Source: Rhodanobacter sp. DHG33
GTDB taxonomy: Bacteria; Pseudomonadota; Gammaproteobacteria; Xanthomonadales; Rhodanobacteraceae
Assembly: GCF_014843005.1 (NCBI RefSeq)
Contig: NZ_JACYXM010000002.1
Span: forward strand, 1 to 64,000
DNA length: 64,000 bases
Direction: 5' to 3'
The position numbers were made by a program, and so were the translations under genes. Positions 1-7,742 of this stretch are shown here, in pieces. Every line of letters begins with the position of its first letter. Position 1 is the stretch's first letter. Under the pieces are notes generated by a model. That model ran no database searches. It was not told where the DNA came from and was given only the letters and a program-made list of their open reading frames with translations.

Positions 1-106
1 GGTAACGTTCGATATGGCTCTGCTTCATGCTGTTCCTCGAATGTCCGACGCGCCGTATCTTTCCAGCACTCCTTACACCGCTCCCCGCGGTGGCTATGTT
101 GCTTCC

Positions 107-1378
107 CTAGGATGGAGACTGCAGGCGCATATGGGCTTGCCCCGTAAAACCACAGCGGCGCCCGATAAAACGAGAGAGGGCCATGATGCCAGCATGGATG
201 CGCTCCGGTTCCGTGGCGCTGAATGCAAGTCTTATGCGGTGATCCTGTGTGGCATCGAACGAGAAGAAGGCCATGGGCATCACGATGACACCTTCCTGGG
301 TAGCGCACTCGGTGACGGCTTGAGCATCGAAACGTAGCGGCACGTCGAGGCACAGGAAAAAGCCCCCTTTGGGATGGTTCCAGCAGACGGGTACCCCATT
401 GGCGGGGAAGCACTTGGCCAGTTGCGCGAGCATTGCATCGCGATTGCGCCGACATGCGTCCACTGCGGGACGCAGCCAATCACGTAGGCTGCAGTCGCGC
501 TCCATCAACAGGCCACCGACCATTGCCTGGCATAGCGGACTGGTGTTGACCGTAACAAAGCTCTTGCGCTCCACAATTGCGTCGAACAGCGCAATGCGCA
601 TAGTGCGATTGCCGAATAGCGTCTCGGGTAGCGTTGCAGCCCCGATACGCACCGCAGGTGCGATGGTTTTCGAATAGGTTGAAAGATAGATGACGCAGCC
701 GACTTCGTCGAGCTTGGCCATCGGTGGAATGATGTCGCCTTCGTAGCGGTACATTCCATAGGGGTTGTCCTCCAGCACGACGAGGTGATGGCGCGCGCAT
801 GCGGTAAGAATGGTCTTGCGTTCTTCCAGCGACAGAACTTCCCCAGTGGGATTGTCGAAATCAGGGACGAGGTAGATCGCGCGCGCGCGCCTTTTCTCCG
901 TGGCCAGCTGCTCTATGGCCTTCTCGATCTGGGCCTCGATGCCGACGATGGTGTTGTCCAGCGCGTGCACCTCGACCGCAGTCGCCGCTGCTGCCCCCGT
1001 AATGCCAATATACGTAGGATTACGTACGAGCACTACATCGCCCATCTCGGGGCATAGCTGAGGTAGGCATAATGTGAGTGCCTCTTGGCACCCGGTGGTC
1101 ACGACCGTGCGATCCCCCGCTGTGGGGACACCGTCATCCCGGCTTATCTGCCGAGCAATGAGTTCGTGGATGATGCCCGCCGTGCGCCCGTACTGCCACA
1201 AATTGCTAACGGGTGCCTGACGGCTGAAAGTCGTCATCCAGCGACTGACTGATTCCGCGTCGATACTTTCGAATAGCTGCTTTCCGGGGCGTCCCGCAGC
1301 TAGCGAAATCGCCGCCGGATAATTTTCGGCAACCTCATTAAGGAAATTCATTACGGAAACATTGCCAGTGCCCGCCAT
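107..1378 (-). CDS. HpgT-like (hydroxy)phenylglycine aminotransferase
   Basis: A fold-type I PLP aminotransferase of 423 residues. It would interconvert (4-hydroxy)phenylglyoxylate and (4-hydroxy)phenylglycine using an amino donor. The N-terminal VMNFLNEVAENYPAAISLA, then TGCQEA, NPTYIGITGA, VPDFDNPTG, LEDNPYG, the PLP-lysine motif YSKTIAP (Lys about 237) and VTVNTSPLCQAMV closely resemble the HpgT enzymes of glycopeptide antibiotic clusters, as I remember them, more than general MocR-type transaminases. The start is the second of two adjacent ATGs, 4 nt after AGGAGG; an in-frame TTG at 1411 lacks a leader. It is last in a minus-strand set after a mandelate dehydrogenase and a VOC protein, which supports the phenylglycine role. 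Whether the ring is hydroxylated cannot be told. A 2-aminoadipate-type transaminase is the main alternative. Confidence 0.8.
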   Translation of the reverse strand: MAGTGNVSVMNFLNEVAENYPAAISLAAGRPGKQLFESIDAESVSRWMTTFSRQAPVSNLWQYGRTAGIIHELIARQISRDDGVPTAGDRTVVTTGCQEALTLCLPQLCPEMGDVVLVRNPTYIGITGAAAATAVEVHALDNTIVGIEAQIEKAIEQLATEKRRARAIYLVPDFDNPTGEVLSLEERKTILTACARHHLVVLEDNPYGMYRYEGDIIPPMAKLDEVGCVIYLSTYSKTIAPAVRIGAATLPETLFGNRTMRIALFDAIVERKSFVTVNTSPLCQAMVGGLLMERDCSLRDWLRPAVDACRRNRDAMLAQLAKCFPANGVPVCWNHPKGGFFLCLDVPLRFDAQAVTECATQEGVIVMPMAFFSFDATQDHRIRLAFSATEPERIHAGIMALSRFIGRRCGFTGQAHMRLQSPS

Positions 1379-1471
1379 CATTCCTCCTGTGAATCCCACG
1401 GCAATCTCCAATTACTTCGTCTTGCCTCTTCAAAGTGACTGCACCTCACTCCAAGGCATCAGTACAAGACA

Positions 1472-2026
1472 TCAGTATTTGTCGCCCTGTTCGAGCTGGT
1501 CGAACAGCGCTTGCACGTTGCTTTCGAGAAAGCCCTCTTCCCCCTCGCGCTTGATCAACTCGAAACTGAGGCCGGTGTTACCGCAACGCGTGGTAAAGGA
1601 CTGAGTGAGCCCGGGGCCGCGGATGACCTTGGTGTCGAACTGCATGCCTCGGCCGCGCAACGCGCTGACTGTTTTCTCTACATCGTCGACCTCGAGTGCG
1701 ATGTGCGCGACACCGGCCCCGAAATTCTCAATGAGTTGAGCAACCTGCGATTGCGGCTCGGTGCCCTGACAGAGTACGAAGCGTATACCGTTAATTTCCA
1801 TTTCCGCCGAAATCATGCCGGTGTGAGCGCCACGGATATGCCTTCGCCCTTTCAGTTCGAAGCCTAGGATTTTCTCGAATAGGTGGATAGCACTTTCGAG
1901 ATTGTGCACCGCCAGCGCAATATGGTCGATGCGTTTGTACGGAGCTTCAGCAAAGGAGGTGGTAGCCGAATCGGAAGGAGCGATGGATAGTGCGGTGTTA
2001 TTCGTAACGATGTCATCACGTTCCAT
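1472..2026 (-). CDS. Single-domain VOC protein with HPPD/hydroxymandelate synthase-like C-terminus
   Basis: A 184-residue vicinal-oxygen-chelate protein. Likely metal ligands are His35 (RIDHIALAV), His108 (GVAHIALEV) and Glu156 (SFELIKREG), the 2-His-1-Glu set of HPPD and hydroxymandelate synthase. The last 30 residues, including FELIKREGEEGF and the helix NVQALFDQLEQ, resemble the end of HPPD, whose final helix closes the active site. Known HPPD and HmaS are about 350 residues with a second, non-catalytic VOC half that is missing here. The 48-residue spacing from His108 to Glu156 is shorter than in HPPD and nearer that of methylmalonyl-CoA epimerase. The start has GGAG 7 nt upstream; the longer reading frame to 2089 does not. 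Context between a mandelate dehydrogenase and an HpgT-like enzyme suggests it makes (hydroxy)mandelate from an arylpyruvate. That is inference; an epimerase or lyase is possible. Confidence 0.7.
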   Translation of the reverse strand: MERDDIVTNNTALSIAPSDSATTSFAEAPYKRIDHIALAVHNLESAIHLFEKILGFELKGRRHIRGAHTGMISAEMEINGIRFVLCQGTEPQSQVAQLIENFGAGVAHIALEVDDVEKTVSALRGRGMQFDTKVIRGPGLTQSFTTRCGNTGLSFELIKREGEEGFLESNVQALFDQLEQGDKY

Positions 2027-2331
2027 AGCTCTACTCCATGTGATCGGTTGGTTAACCGAGTAAAGATGCAGAATCTTCAGCTCTAGCAAAACTTAGGTGA
2101 CGCAGGAAATTCCATGAGGACCGCAATTAACACTGGGCTTCATCATCTCCATAAGCGATTGGTTCTGGATCGTGAGATGCTTACAAAAATATGTTCCATC
2201 GGGGCGGTAGTGGGAACGGCCTAGGCCGATTCTTCAAGATCAGGCACCAAGCTTCATTCGAAGTTTCCGACATTGGTGCCACGCCGTCACTTGGCTGCAG
2301 AATAGCGCGGTAGTTAGGCGAAGGGTGGGCA
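2027..2331. other. Intergenic gap inside the phenylglycine-type gene set
   Basis: These 305 bases separate the dehydrogenase gene from the VOC gene. I translated the minus strand to see whether a decayed N-terminal HPPD-like domain was present. I found only short stop-interrupted frames without VOC resemblance. No clear terminator is visible. A second promoter for the VOC gene could sit here but I cannot point to one. Confidence 0.5.
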
Positions 2332-3465
2332 TCATGCGGGCACACCTACCATTATGTGGTCCATGCAGACCTCGTCAAGCGAGGCGCACCCGATTTGTGC
2401 AAGTGTAGTGTCGAGCTGCCAGCGCAGCAGGGCAATGACGCCATCGATGCCAGCCTCGCCCCTGGCTGCCAGTCCGTACAGAAGCGCTCGGCCTAGCATT
2501 ACAGCGTCGGCGCCTAAGGCAAGCGCCTTGACAATGTCCGAGCCGCGCCGGAAGCCACTGTCGATCAAGATCGGTGTGGGCACGGAATTCCGCACGTCTG
2601 ATAGAGCCTCGATGGGGGCGATGCAATCGTCGAGTTGGCGACCACCGTGGTTGGAGAGCACGACGCCGTCCGCCCCCAATCGGATGCAGGCCATGGCGTC
2701 CTCGGCGGTTAGGATACCTTTCACTATCAGGCGGTGCGGCCAGAGATCGCGCAGCCATGTTAGTCCACTCCAGTCGAAGGTGGCGTCCATGCTGCGGTTA
2801 AGCAGGGCTGCTTGGACTTCCGCATTCTCCGGCTCGATATGCAAGAAGTTCGCCAGTTTGGGGGCTCCATGGCGAAGCAGTGCAGTGCCCCAGCGGGGAT
2901 GCGTGAGTCCGTCCCATAGCATGGCGGGTGTTATTCGTAGGGGAAGGCCGAAACGGTTGCGCAAGTCCCGCTCACGTATGCCGTTCTTGACTACGTCGAC
3001 GGTGAGCACGAGGGTTGTGTAATCTGCGGCGCGCGCGCGCCGAACCAGCTGTTCAGCTAGGTGGCGATGGATGATGTACAGCTGGAACCAGTGATCCCCG
3101 TCACTAGCGCGCGCGACCTCTTCGATGCTCGAGCTGGATGCGGTAGAAAGAATAAAAGGAATGCCGTTCCTCGCCGCTGCCTTGGCGAGCACCAGATCGC
3201 CGCGAGGCCACAACAAACCATTAAGGCCCGTCGGGGCAACGACGAAAGGTACGGGGAGGCGCTTGCCGAATAGCCCGCGCGAACTGTCGCGCCGAGCCAC
3301 GTCACGCAGCCGCCTCGGCTTGAAGCGGATCCGTGCAAGCGCCTCACGGTTGTGGCGCAGGCCGCGTTCCTCTTCGGCGCCTCCCTCAAGATAGTCGAAA
3401 ACGAACTGAGGAATACGCCTGCGCGCTGCCTCCCGGTAATCATCCACATTGATCAACGGCTTCAT
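2332..3465 (-). CDS. mdlB: (S)-mandelate dehydrogenase-like FMN alpha-hydroxy acid dehydrogenase
   Basis: A 377-residue FMN-dependent TIM-barrel enzyme. The family oxidises L-2-hydroxy acids; here (S)-mandelate or 4-hydroxymandelate to the aryl glyoxylate. It matches remembered Pseudomonas putida MdlB nearly end to end: NVDDYREAARRR, FDYLEGGAE, PTGLNGLLWP, STASSSSIEEVA, WFQLYIIHR, LRDLWPH, SNHGGRQLD (catalytic His about 273) and LIDSGFRRGSDIVKALALGA. Gly80 sits where mandelate dehydrogenases carry Gly81 and glycolate oxidases carry alanine. The membrane segment of MdlB is replaced by a loop, so it may be soluble. I chose the ATG at 3465 (AAAGGGAAG just upstream, and the family's start) over an upstream ATG at 3501 with no ribosome site. 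It is first in the minus-strand set and divergent from the MbtH-like gene. Lactate oxidation is less likely. Confidence 0.85.
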   Translation of the reverse strand: MKPLINVDDYREAARRRIPQFVFDYLEGGAEEERGLRHNREALARIRFKPRRLRDVARRDSSRGLFGKRLPVPFVVAPTGLNGLLWPRGDLVLAKAAARNGIPFILSTASSSSIEEVARASDGDHWFQLYIIHRHLAEQLVRRARAADYTTLVLTVDVVKNGIRERDLRNRFGLPLRITPAMLWDGLTHPRWGTALLRHGAPKLANFLHIEPENAEVQAALLNRSMDATFDWSGLTWLRDLWPHRLIVKGILTAEDAMACIRLGADGVVLSNHGGRQLDDCIAPIEALSDVRNSVPTPILIDSGFRRGSDIVKALALGADAVMLGRALLYGLAARGEAGIDGVIALLRWQLDTTLAQIGCASLDEVCMDHIMVGVPA

Positions 3466-3568
3466 CACATCCAACTTCCCTTTGGCCAGTCGACGCATCA
3501 TGATTAACTAATGAGATTTTGCTCATCGAAGCTGTCAGAGCATTCCCTAGATACTCGGAGCATGGCGC
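3466..3568. promoter_or_regulatory. Divergent promoter region with small inverted repeat
   Basis: This AT-rich gap lies between the divergent dehydrogenase and MbtH-like genes and must carry the promoters of both. An inverted repeat, ATGAG (3511-3515) and CTCAT (3522-3526) around a 6-nt centre, could be an operator. No convincing -35/-10 pair stands out. Confidence 0.35.
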
Positions 3569-3793
3569 ATGGTCCAATCAATCGAAGAGGTTCAGTCGCA
3601 GTTCCTTGCGCTCGTAAATGGCGAGGGTCAGTATTCCCTGTGGCCGTCCTTCGCCGAAGTGCCCGCAGGATGGAAGATTCGTAACGGTCCTGATAGTCGC
3701 AAAGCATGCCTAGAGTACATAGAGCGGGAGTGGATTGACATACGTCCACTCAGTGTAGTTAAGGCGCTGGAATGCCACGAAGCGGTCTGCTGA
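3569..3793 (+). CDS. MbtH-like protein (NRPS adenylation-domain partner)
   Basis: A 74-residue MbtH-family protein. Such proteins bind NRPS adenylation domains and are needed for their solubility or activity. The family signature is present: NGEGQYSLWP, then VPAGW, CLEYI and EWIDIRP, including the three conserved tryptophans (25, 35, 55). The usual W-T-D is W-I-D. Length is normal. The start has CGGAG 8 nt upstream. No NRPS gene is in the window. The gene is divergent from the mandelate dehydrogenase/VOC/HpgT-like set, which could supply a phenylglycine-type monomer to an NRPS encoded to the left. It is followed by IS remnants, so it may be the right edge of a biosynthetic cluster or a survivor of a decayed one. 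Confidence 0.9.
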   Translation: MVQSIEEVQSQFLALVNGEGQYSLWPSFAEVPAGWKIRNGPDSRKACLEYIEREWIDIRPLSVVKALECHEAVC

Positions 3794-4119
3794 TGAGCGG
3801 CATCGGCGAATGGTAGAACCACTCGTCGACGTGAAGAGATGTGTGACTGACAGACGGCATGAGGCATCACCACCGTCGGTTTGAGATTAACTCGTGCTAT
3901 CGCGGAGCATGCGAACGGGCGTTTCTCAACAGTTGTTTGGTTCCGTATGATTCTATCTCGCGACGAGTTTGGCGCTTGGGCGTGGCTCATGATGCGATGA
4001 AGCAACTGTACCAATCATTCGTAAGCTGTCCGTGCTGCTCGCTCTAACCGCTTGCACGCATTACGCCGCGCTACATACCGCTAATCCGGCTGACTGGCGC
4101 CGAACTGGTTCGCCAGCCA
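3794..4119. other. Gene-free stretch between the MbtH-like gene and IS remnants
   Basis: About 325 bases with no frame I can support. A 62-codon frame at 3859-4047 has no recognisable motif, a histidine- and cysteine-rich composition and no ribosome site, so I left it out. Base composition is less GC-rich than the core regions. Confidence 0.5.
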
Positions 4120-4870
4120 GTATGGTCTGATGCTGCCCAGGTGCGTAAGTGGAGCAACGCGATCCCGCCTTGGACCATTCGCATCGCCCAAAGACGCCGC
4201 ACTGTACGTTCACGCCGCCCCAGGAGGGGGCGATGGAATACGTTGCATCCTAAGTGTTGCCGATGGACGACTTGTGGGTGGCGGTGCGTGAATTCCTGAA
4301 TCCCAGAGCCTCCCGCCCCGGCCTGATGCGTTGCTTGGCGCGCCACGGTCTGAATCGCTATCCGGCAGAGGACAAGGATGGGGCCGATGCACCCAGGCCT
4401 TGAAGGGTTGCGCGCCCGGCTTCGCTACCTTTTCGTCGCAACCGGCCACGCCACGCGCTAGGTCTACCTACGAATCTATTATGGCAATCAGCGCAAGCCG
4501 GTAGTGCCGACTTCCTGTGCTGCCTGTGCTGCCTGTGTGCCGCTGTGCCTATGAGGATCATGAAAGTCCTCACCGACAACGACAGCAATTTCACCGGCCG
4601 CTTTACCGCCAAGGGTAAGCAGCCGACCGGGCACCATACCTTCGACAGCGAGTGCGCCTTGCTAGCCATCGAACACCGACTCATCAAGTCGCACCATCTG
4701 CAGGCCAACGGCATAGTCGAGTGCTTCAACGGTCGCATCAGCGATGCCCTAGCCCCCTGGAACGCTACGCAAAGCTCTACAACGACCATTTGCCGCATGT
4801 GCGTTTGGATACCAAATGCCTCGGCAAGTTATGGCGCAATGGCGATGGGAACACCATGATCTCTTTGTCA
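4120..4870 (+). pseudogene. Decayed IS481-family transposase
   Basis: Pieces of one IS481-type transposase appear in order across several frames: QVRKWSNAIP near 4137, then DHSHRPKTPHCTFTP, then LPMDDLWVAVREFLNP with RCLARHGL (about 4260-4350), then the DDE core VLTDNDSNFTGRF, FDSECALLAIEHRLIKS and ANGIVECFNGRISDAL (about 4569-4755). Stops and frame changes separate them, so no transposase can be made. The catalytic Asp of TDN is still readable, and the final Glu is intact in VECFNGR. This is an old insertion beside the biosynthetic genes. Exact ends and terminal repeats could not be fixed by eye. Confidence 0.8.
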
Positions 4871-4908
4871 GAAAACTAAACAATCAGAAGGGGCTGGACA
4901 CCTAGGGA

Positions 4909-5290
4909 AACTCTGATTTTGCCCTGCAGTCGAAGTATGAACTTGAAGAGGAAGGGGGCGTGATGACCCTTAAGCAGATGAGTCTGTTGATGCAACGCGA
5001 CGCTGGTTTCAAGAGGTACCGCAAATCGACTCGACGCGACGTATTTCTGGCAAAGAGGGATTAGGTAGTGCCGTGGGTGGAGTTGTATGCGGTGATTGCG
5101 CAGTACTCCCCGAAAGACTCAGAGCTCGGTGCCGGCGATCGCCGCATGGTCGACCTGGAGTGGATGCTGCGCATCCATCTCTGATTCGGCGGTGGAAGAA
5201 GAGCTATATGACTCGGAGGCGATCACGGCTGTCTTGCATGTTCGTCATGAATCGTGAGCGCGGATGCACGTGCCTGTATCGGAATTGTGG
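4909..5290 (+). pseudogene. Decayed N-terminal part of an IS5-family transposase
   Basis: From the ATG at 4963 the frame reads KQMSLLMQRDAGFKRYRKS, RRDVFLAKRD, an in-frame TAG, then VVPWVELYAVIAQYSPKDSE and LEWMLRIHL before a TGA. This is the typical IS5-group start (Q-T-R-R-D-x-F-L ... VVPW ... MLRIHL). A shifted frame then gives VEEELYDSEAITAVL, the equivalent of the IS5 EALYD segment. The DDE domain is missing. The string GGAAACTCTGATT near 4909 may be a leftover left terminal repeat. It is non-functional and ends about 60 bp short of the tRNA-Leu gene. Confidence 0.7.
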
Positions 5291-5349
5291 AACGACAATG
5301 AAAGCCGCCAAGTGGTGGCTTATGCATTCGTAACTCTTTGATTACCAAG

Positions 5350-5435
5350 TGGTACCGGTGAGAGGACTCGAACCTCCACTCTGTCGCCAGAAGCGGATTT
5401 TGAGTCCGCCGCGTCTACCATTCCGCCACACCGGC
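5350..5435 (-). tRNA. tRNA-Leu (CAA)
   Basis: The minus strand folds as an 86-nt class II tRNA. Acceptor GCCGGTG pairs with CACCGGT, followed by A73 and an encoded CCA. The anticodon stem GCGGA/TCCGC carries loop CTCAAAA, giving anticodon CAA (codon UUG). A long variable arm and the T-loop GTTCGAGTC are present. Its 3' end faces the accessory region at 1-5349, making it a natural integration site. Confidence 0.97.
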
Positions 5436-5460
5436 ATGTGAGCTGCGCATTATGCCGGGA

Positions 5461-6042
5461 TCAGTGCACCGGGTCGAGGCCCAGCTGCCGCTCGCAGCGC
5501 TCGTAGCCGCCATTGCCGGCCAGCGGCTGGAACACGGCGCAGTGCGTCATGTTGCCGGAATAGATGTGCAGGCTGACCGCGATGTCGTGGTCGCTGGGAT
5601 TGCGGATGGTGTGGTACTCGTGCGGCGGAATCAGGCTGCCGGCGGAGCCGGGGCCGGCCTGCACCGAGCCCACCGGCTGGAAGCGGCAGTGGCCGTCGGC
5701 GTCGTCCATGCGCTCGTACTGCACCACGTCCAGCGCGCCGCGCCATACGCCTTCCACGCACCACATGCCGGCGTGGTCGTGGATCGGCGTGCCCTGGCCG
5801 GGGCCCCAGGTCATCGCCACCACGCAGTAGCCGAGGTCGTCGCTGCGGTACAGCTCGCGGCGCGCGTAGCGGCCTTCGGCGGTTTCCAGCACGCATTCGG
5901 GCAGCTGGATCTGGTTGCCGCGGATCAGCCTGCAGAGGCTGTTGCGCAGGCTGTCGGTGATCGCGGGCGTGCTGCCCTGGCCGACGGCAGTGTCGATGGC
6001 GTCGATCAGTTGGCGACAGCCTGGAAATTCGGTGGTGAGCAT
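5461..6042 (-). CDS. Cysteine dioxygenase family protein
   Basis: A 193-residue cupin thiol dioxygenase. The family oxidises L-cysteine (or 3-mercaptopropionate) to the sulfinate with non-haem iron. The first iron motif is PIHDHAGMWC. Its cysteine lies five residues after the second His, where cysteine dioxygenases carry the Cys of the Cys-Tyr cofactor, and the matching tyrosine is likely in SLHIYSGNM. Third ligand: HTIRNPSDHDI region. Having both crosslink residues favours cysteine over 3-mercaptopropionate as substrate. The chosen start has GGAG 5 nt upstream; an ATG 12 codons earlier does not. It is a lone gene between tRNA-Leu and a divergent phosphoesterase. Confidence 0.85.
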   Translation of the reverse strand: MLTTEFPGCRQLIDAIDTAVGQGSTPAITDSLRNSLCRLIRGNQIQLPECVLETAEGRYARRELYRSDDLGYCVVAMTWGPGQGTPIHDHAGMWCVEGVWRGALDVVQYERMDDADGHCRFQPVGSVQAGPGSAGSLIPPHEYHTIRNPSDHDIAVSLHIYSGNMTHCAVFQPLAGNGGYERCERQLGLDPVH

Positions 6043-6241
6043 GGTGACTCCACGCTTGGCGTGAAACGGTTTGGTCATTATAGATTCGATGGTCGGTAAT
6101 GACGAATGGTCATGAGGATGCCCCCGGCCGTGCCGTGCCGTGCCGTTCAGGAACGGACACGGGAATGTCGCGACGCGCTTGTATCGTGGTCAATCGGGGC
6201 GCAGCCATGCGTGACGAAAACACGGCTTCGAGGCGACGGTC

Positions 6242-7732
6242 ATGAGCACGCATGCGAAAGGCGGGAACGGCGGCAAAAAAACGGCCGGCCATCGGCCATC
6301 GGGCACACCAAAGTCGGCCGCGGGCGGGCTCGCCGCGATCGGCCATATCGTCGTGCTGATGCTGGAGAACCGCTCCTTCGACCACATGCTGGGTTTTCTG
6401 TACGCAGATGCGGGCAACGTATCGCCTGCCGGCCAGCCCTTCGAGGGCCTGACCGGCAAGGAATCGAATCCCGATGGCGCGAACGGTGCCAGCGTGGCCG
6501 TATCGCGGATCCAGGTGGGGGCCGCGAACACCTATTTCCTGCCCGGCGCCGATCCCGGCGAGGGCTACGCGGCGACGAACGCGCAGTTGTTCGGCAGCAA
6601 TACGGCGCCCGTGCCGCCGGTAGCGACCAACGCGGGCTTCATCGACAACTTTGCCGCCACGCTGACCTGGGAGGCCAAGGAAAAGCAGGCTGTCCTCGCC
6701 GGCACCGTCGCCACCGACATCATGGCGATGCACACGCCCACGAGCCTGCCGGTGCTGTCGGCGCTGGCCCGCGGCTTTGCGGTGTGCGACCAGTGGTTCG
6801 GCTCGGTGCCCACCGAGACGCTACCCAACCGCGCCTTCGTCCATACGGCGACTTCGCAGGGCCATATGGACGACAAGACCAAGTCGTTCACCGCACCGAC
6901 GATCTACAGCCTGCTCACGCAGCACGACGTCGACTGGATGATCTACGGCTACGATGCCGACCCGCTGACCCGGCTGACTTTCAGCGACACGGCGAGCGCG
7001 CCGGATACGCACTTCGGGCAGTTCGCCGATTTCCAGGCCGCCGCGAAGCAGGGCCAGCTCGCCGCGTACACCTTCCTCGAACCCAGCTGGGGATCGAGCG
7101 GCAACAGCCAGCATCCGAACTACGACGTGGCGCTGGGCGAGCAGCTGATCCACGACGTCTACTACGCGCTGCGCAACGGGCCGAACTGGAACGAGACGCT
7201 GCTGATCGTCACCTACGACGAGCACGGCGGCTGCTACGACCACGTACCGCCGCCGACCAATGCCGTGCCGCCGGATGTCACGGCCGGCGAGTTCGGTTTC
7301 GACTTCAAGCGCTTCGGGCCGCGTGTGCCCACACTGCTGATCTCGCCGTGGATCGCACCGGGCACGGTGTTCCGCACGCCGGCGGGTGCGATGCCGTTCG
7401 ACCACACGTCGATTCTCAAGACGGTCGAGCAGCGCTGGGGTCTGGCTGCGCTGACCGCGCGCGACGCGGCGGCGTCGGATGTCGGTGGCGTGCTCACGCT
7501 GACCGCAGCACGCACGGACGATCCGCTCGCCGGAGTCGTGGTGCCTGTGTCCACGGGAGCGAACCCTGCCGCCGGCAAGCCTTCGCATCTGCAGGAGGTG
7601 TATGCCGATCTCGCGGCGGCGTTGCCGGTCGCTGCGGCCAAGCCGCATCGCACGTCGCTGCATACCGAGGACGACTACAAGACGTACATCCGCCAGCGCG
7701 TGACCGCGTGGAAGGCGCAGCGAGGGCGCTGA
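6242..7732 (+). CDS. Phosphoesterase-family protein (phospholipase C / acid phosphatase-like)
   Basis: A 496-residue member of the family that includes bacterial phospholipase C and AcpA acid phosphatase, which cleave phosphodiester or phosphomonoester bonds. Diagnostic motifs are IVVLMLENRSFDHMLGF (about 37-53), VCDQWFGSVPTETLPNR (about 180-196), FLEPSWG and TYDEHGGCYDHVPPP. It is somewhat shorter than secreted phospholipases C. The N-terminus is basic and Gly/Ser-rich (HAKGGNGGKKTAGHRP) with no hydrophobic signal segment or twin-arginine motif, so export by Sec or Tat is not evident. It may be cytosolic or use another export route. GAGG lies 8 nt before the ATG. A short hairpin (GGGCGC/GCGCCC) overlaps the stop, before the convergent metX-like gene. 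Confidence 0.82.
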   Translation: MSTHAKGGNGGKKTAGHRPSGTPKSAAGGLAAIGHIVVLMLENRSFDHMLGFLYADAGNVSPAGQPFEGLTGKESNPDGANGASVAVSRIQVGAANTYFLPGADPGEGYAATNAQLFGSNTAPVPPVATNAGFIDNFAATLTWEAKEKQAVLAGTVATDIMAMHTPTSLPVLSALARGFAVCDQWFGSVPTETLPNRAFVHTATSQGHMDDKTKSFTAPTIYSLLTQHDVDWMIYGYDADPLTRLTFSDTASAPDTHFGQFADFQAAAKQGQLAAYTFLEPSWGSSGNSQHPNYDVALGEQLIHDVYYALRNGPNWNETLLIVTYDEHGGCYDHVPPPTNAVPPDVTAGEFGFDFKRFGPRVPTLLISPWIAPGTVFRTPAGAMPFDHTSILKTVEQRWGLAALTARDAAASDVGGVLTLTAARTDDPLAGVVVPVSTGANPAAGKPSHLQEVYADLAAALPVAAAKPHRTSLHTEDDYKTYIRQRVTAWKAQRGR

Positions 7733-7742
7733 GCGCCCGGAT

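Noticed and set aside
2027-2331. A decayed first domain of HPPD/HmaS upstream of the VOC gene
   Set aside because: Minus-strand frames are short and stop-filled and show no VOC motifs.
2332-3465. L-lactate dehydrogenase or glycolate oxidase for the FMN enzyme
   Set aside because: The glycine at the position that is alanine in glycolate oxidase, and end-to-end motif agreement with Pseudomonas MdlB, favour mandelate.
3859-4047. 62-codon frame between the MbtH-like gene and the IS remnant
   Set aside because: No ribosome site, no family, odd composition.
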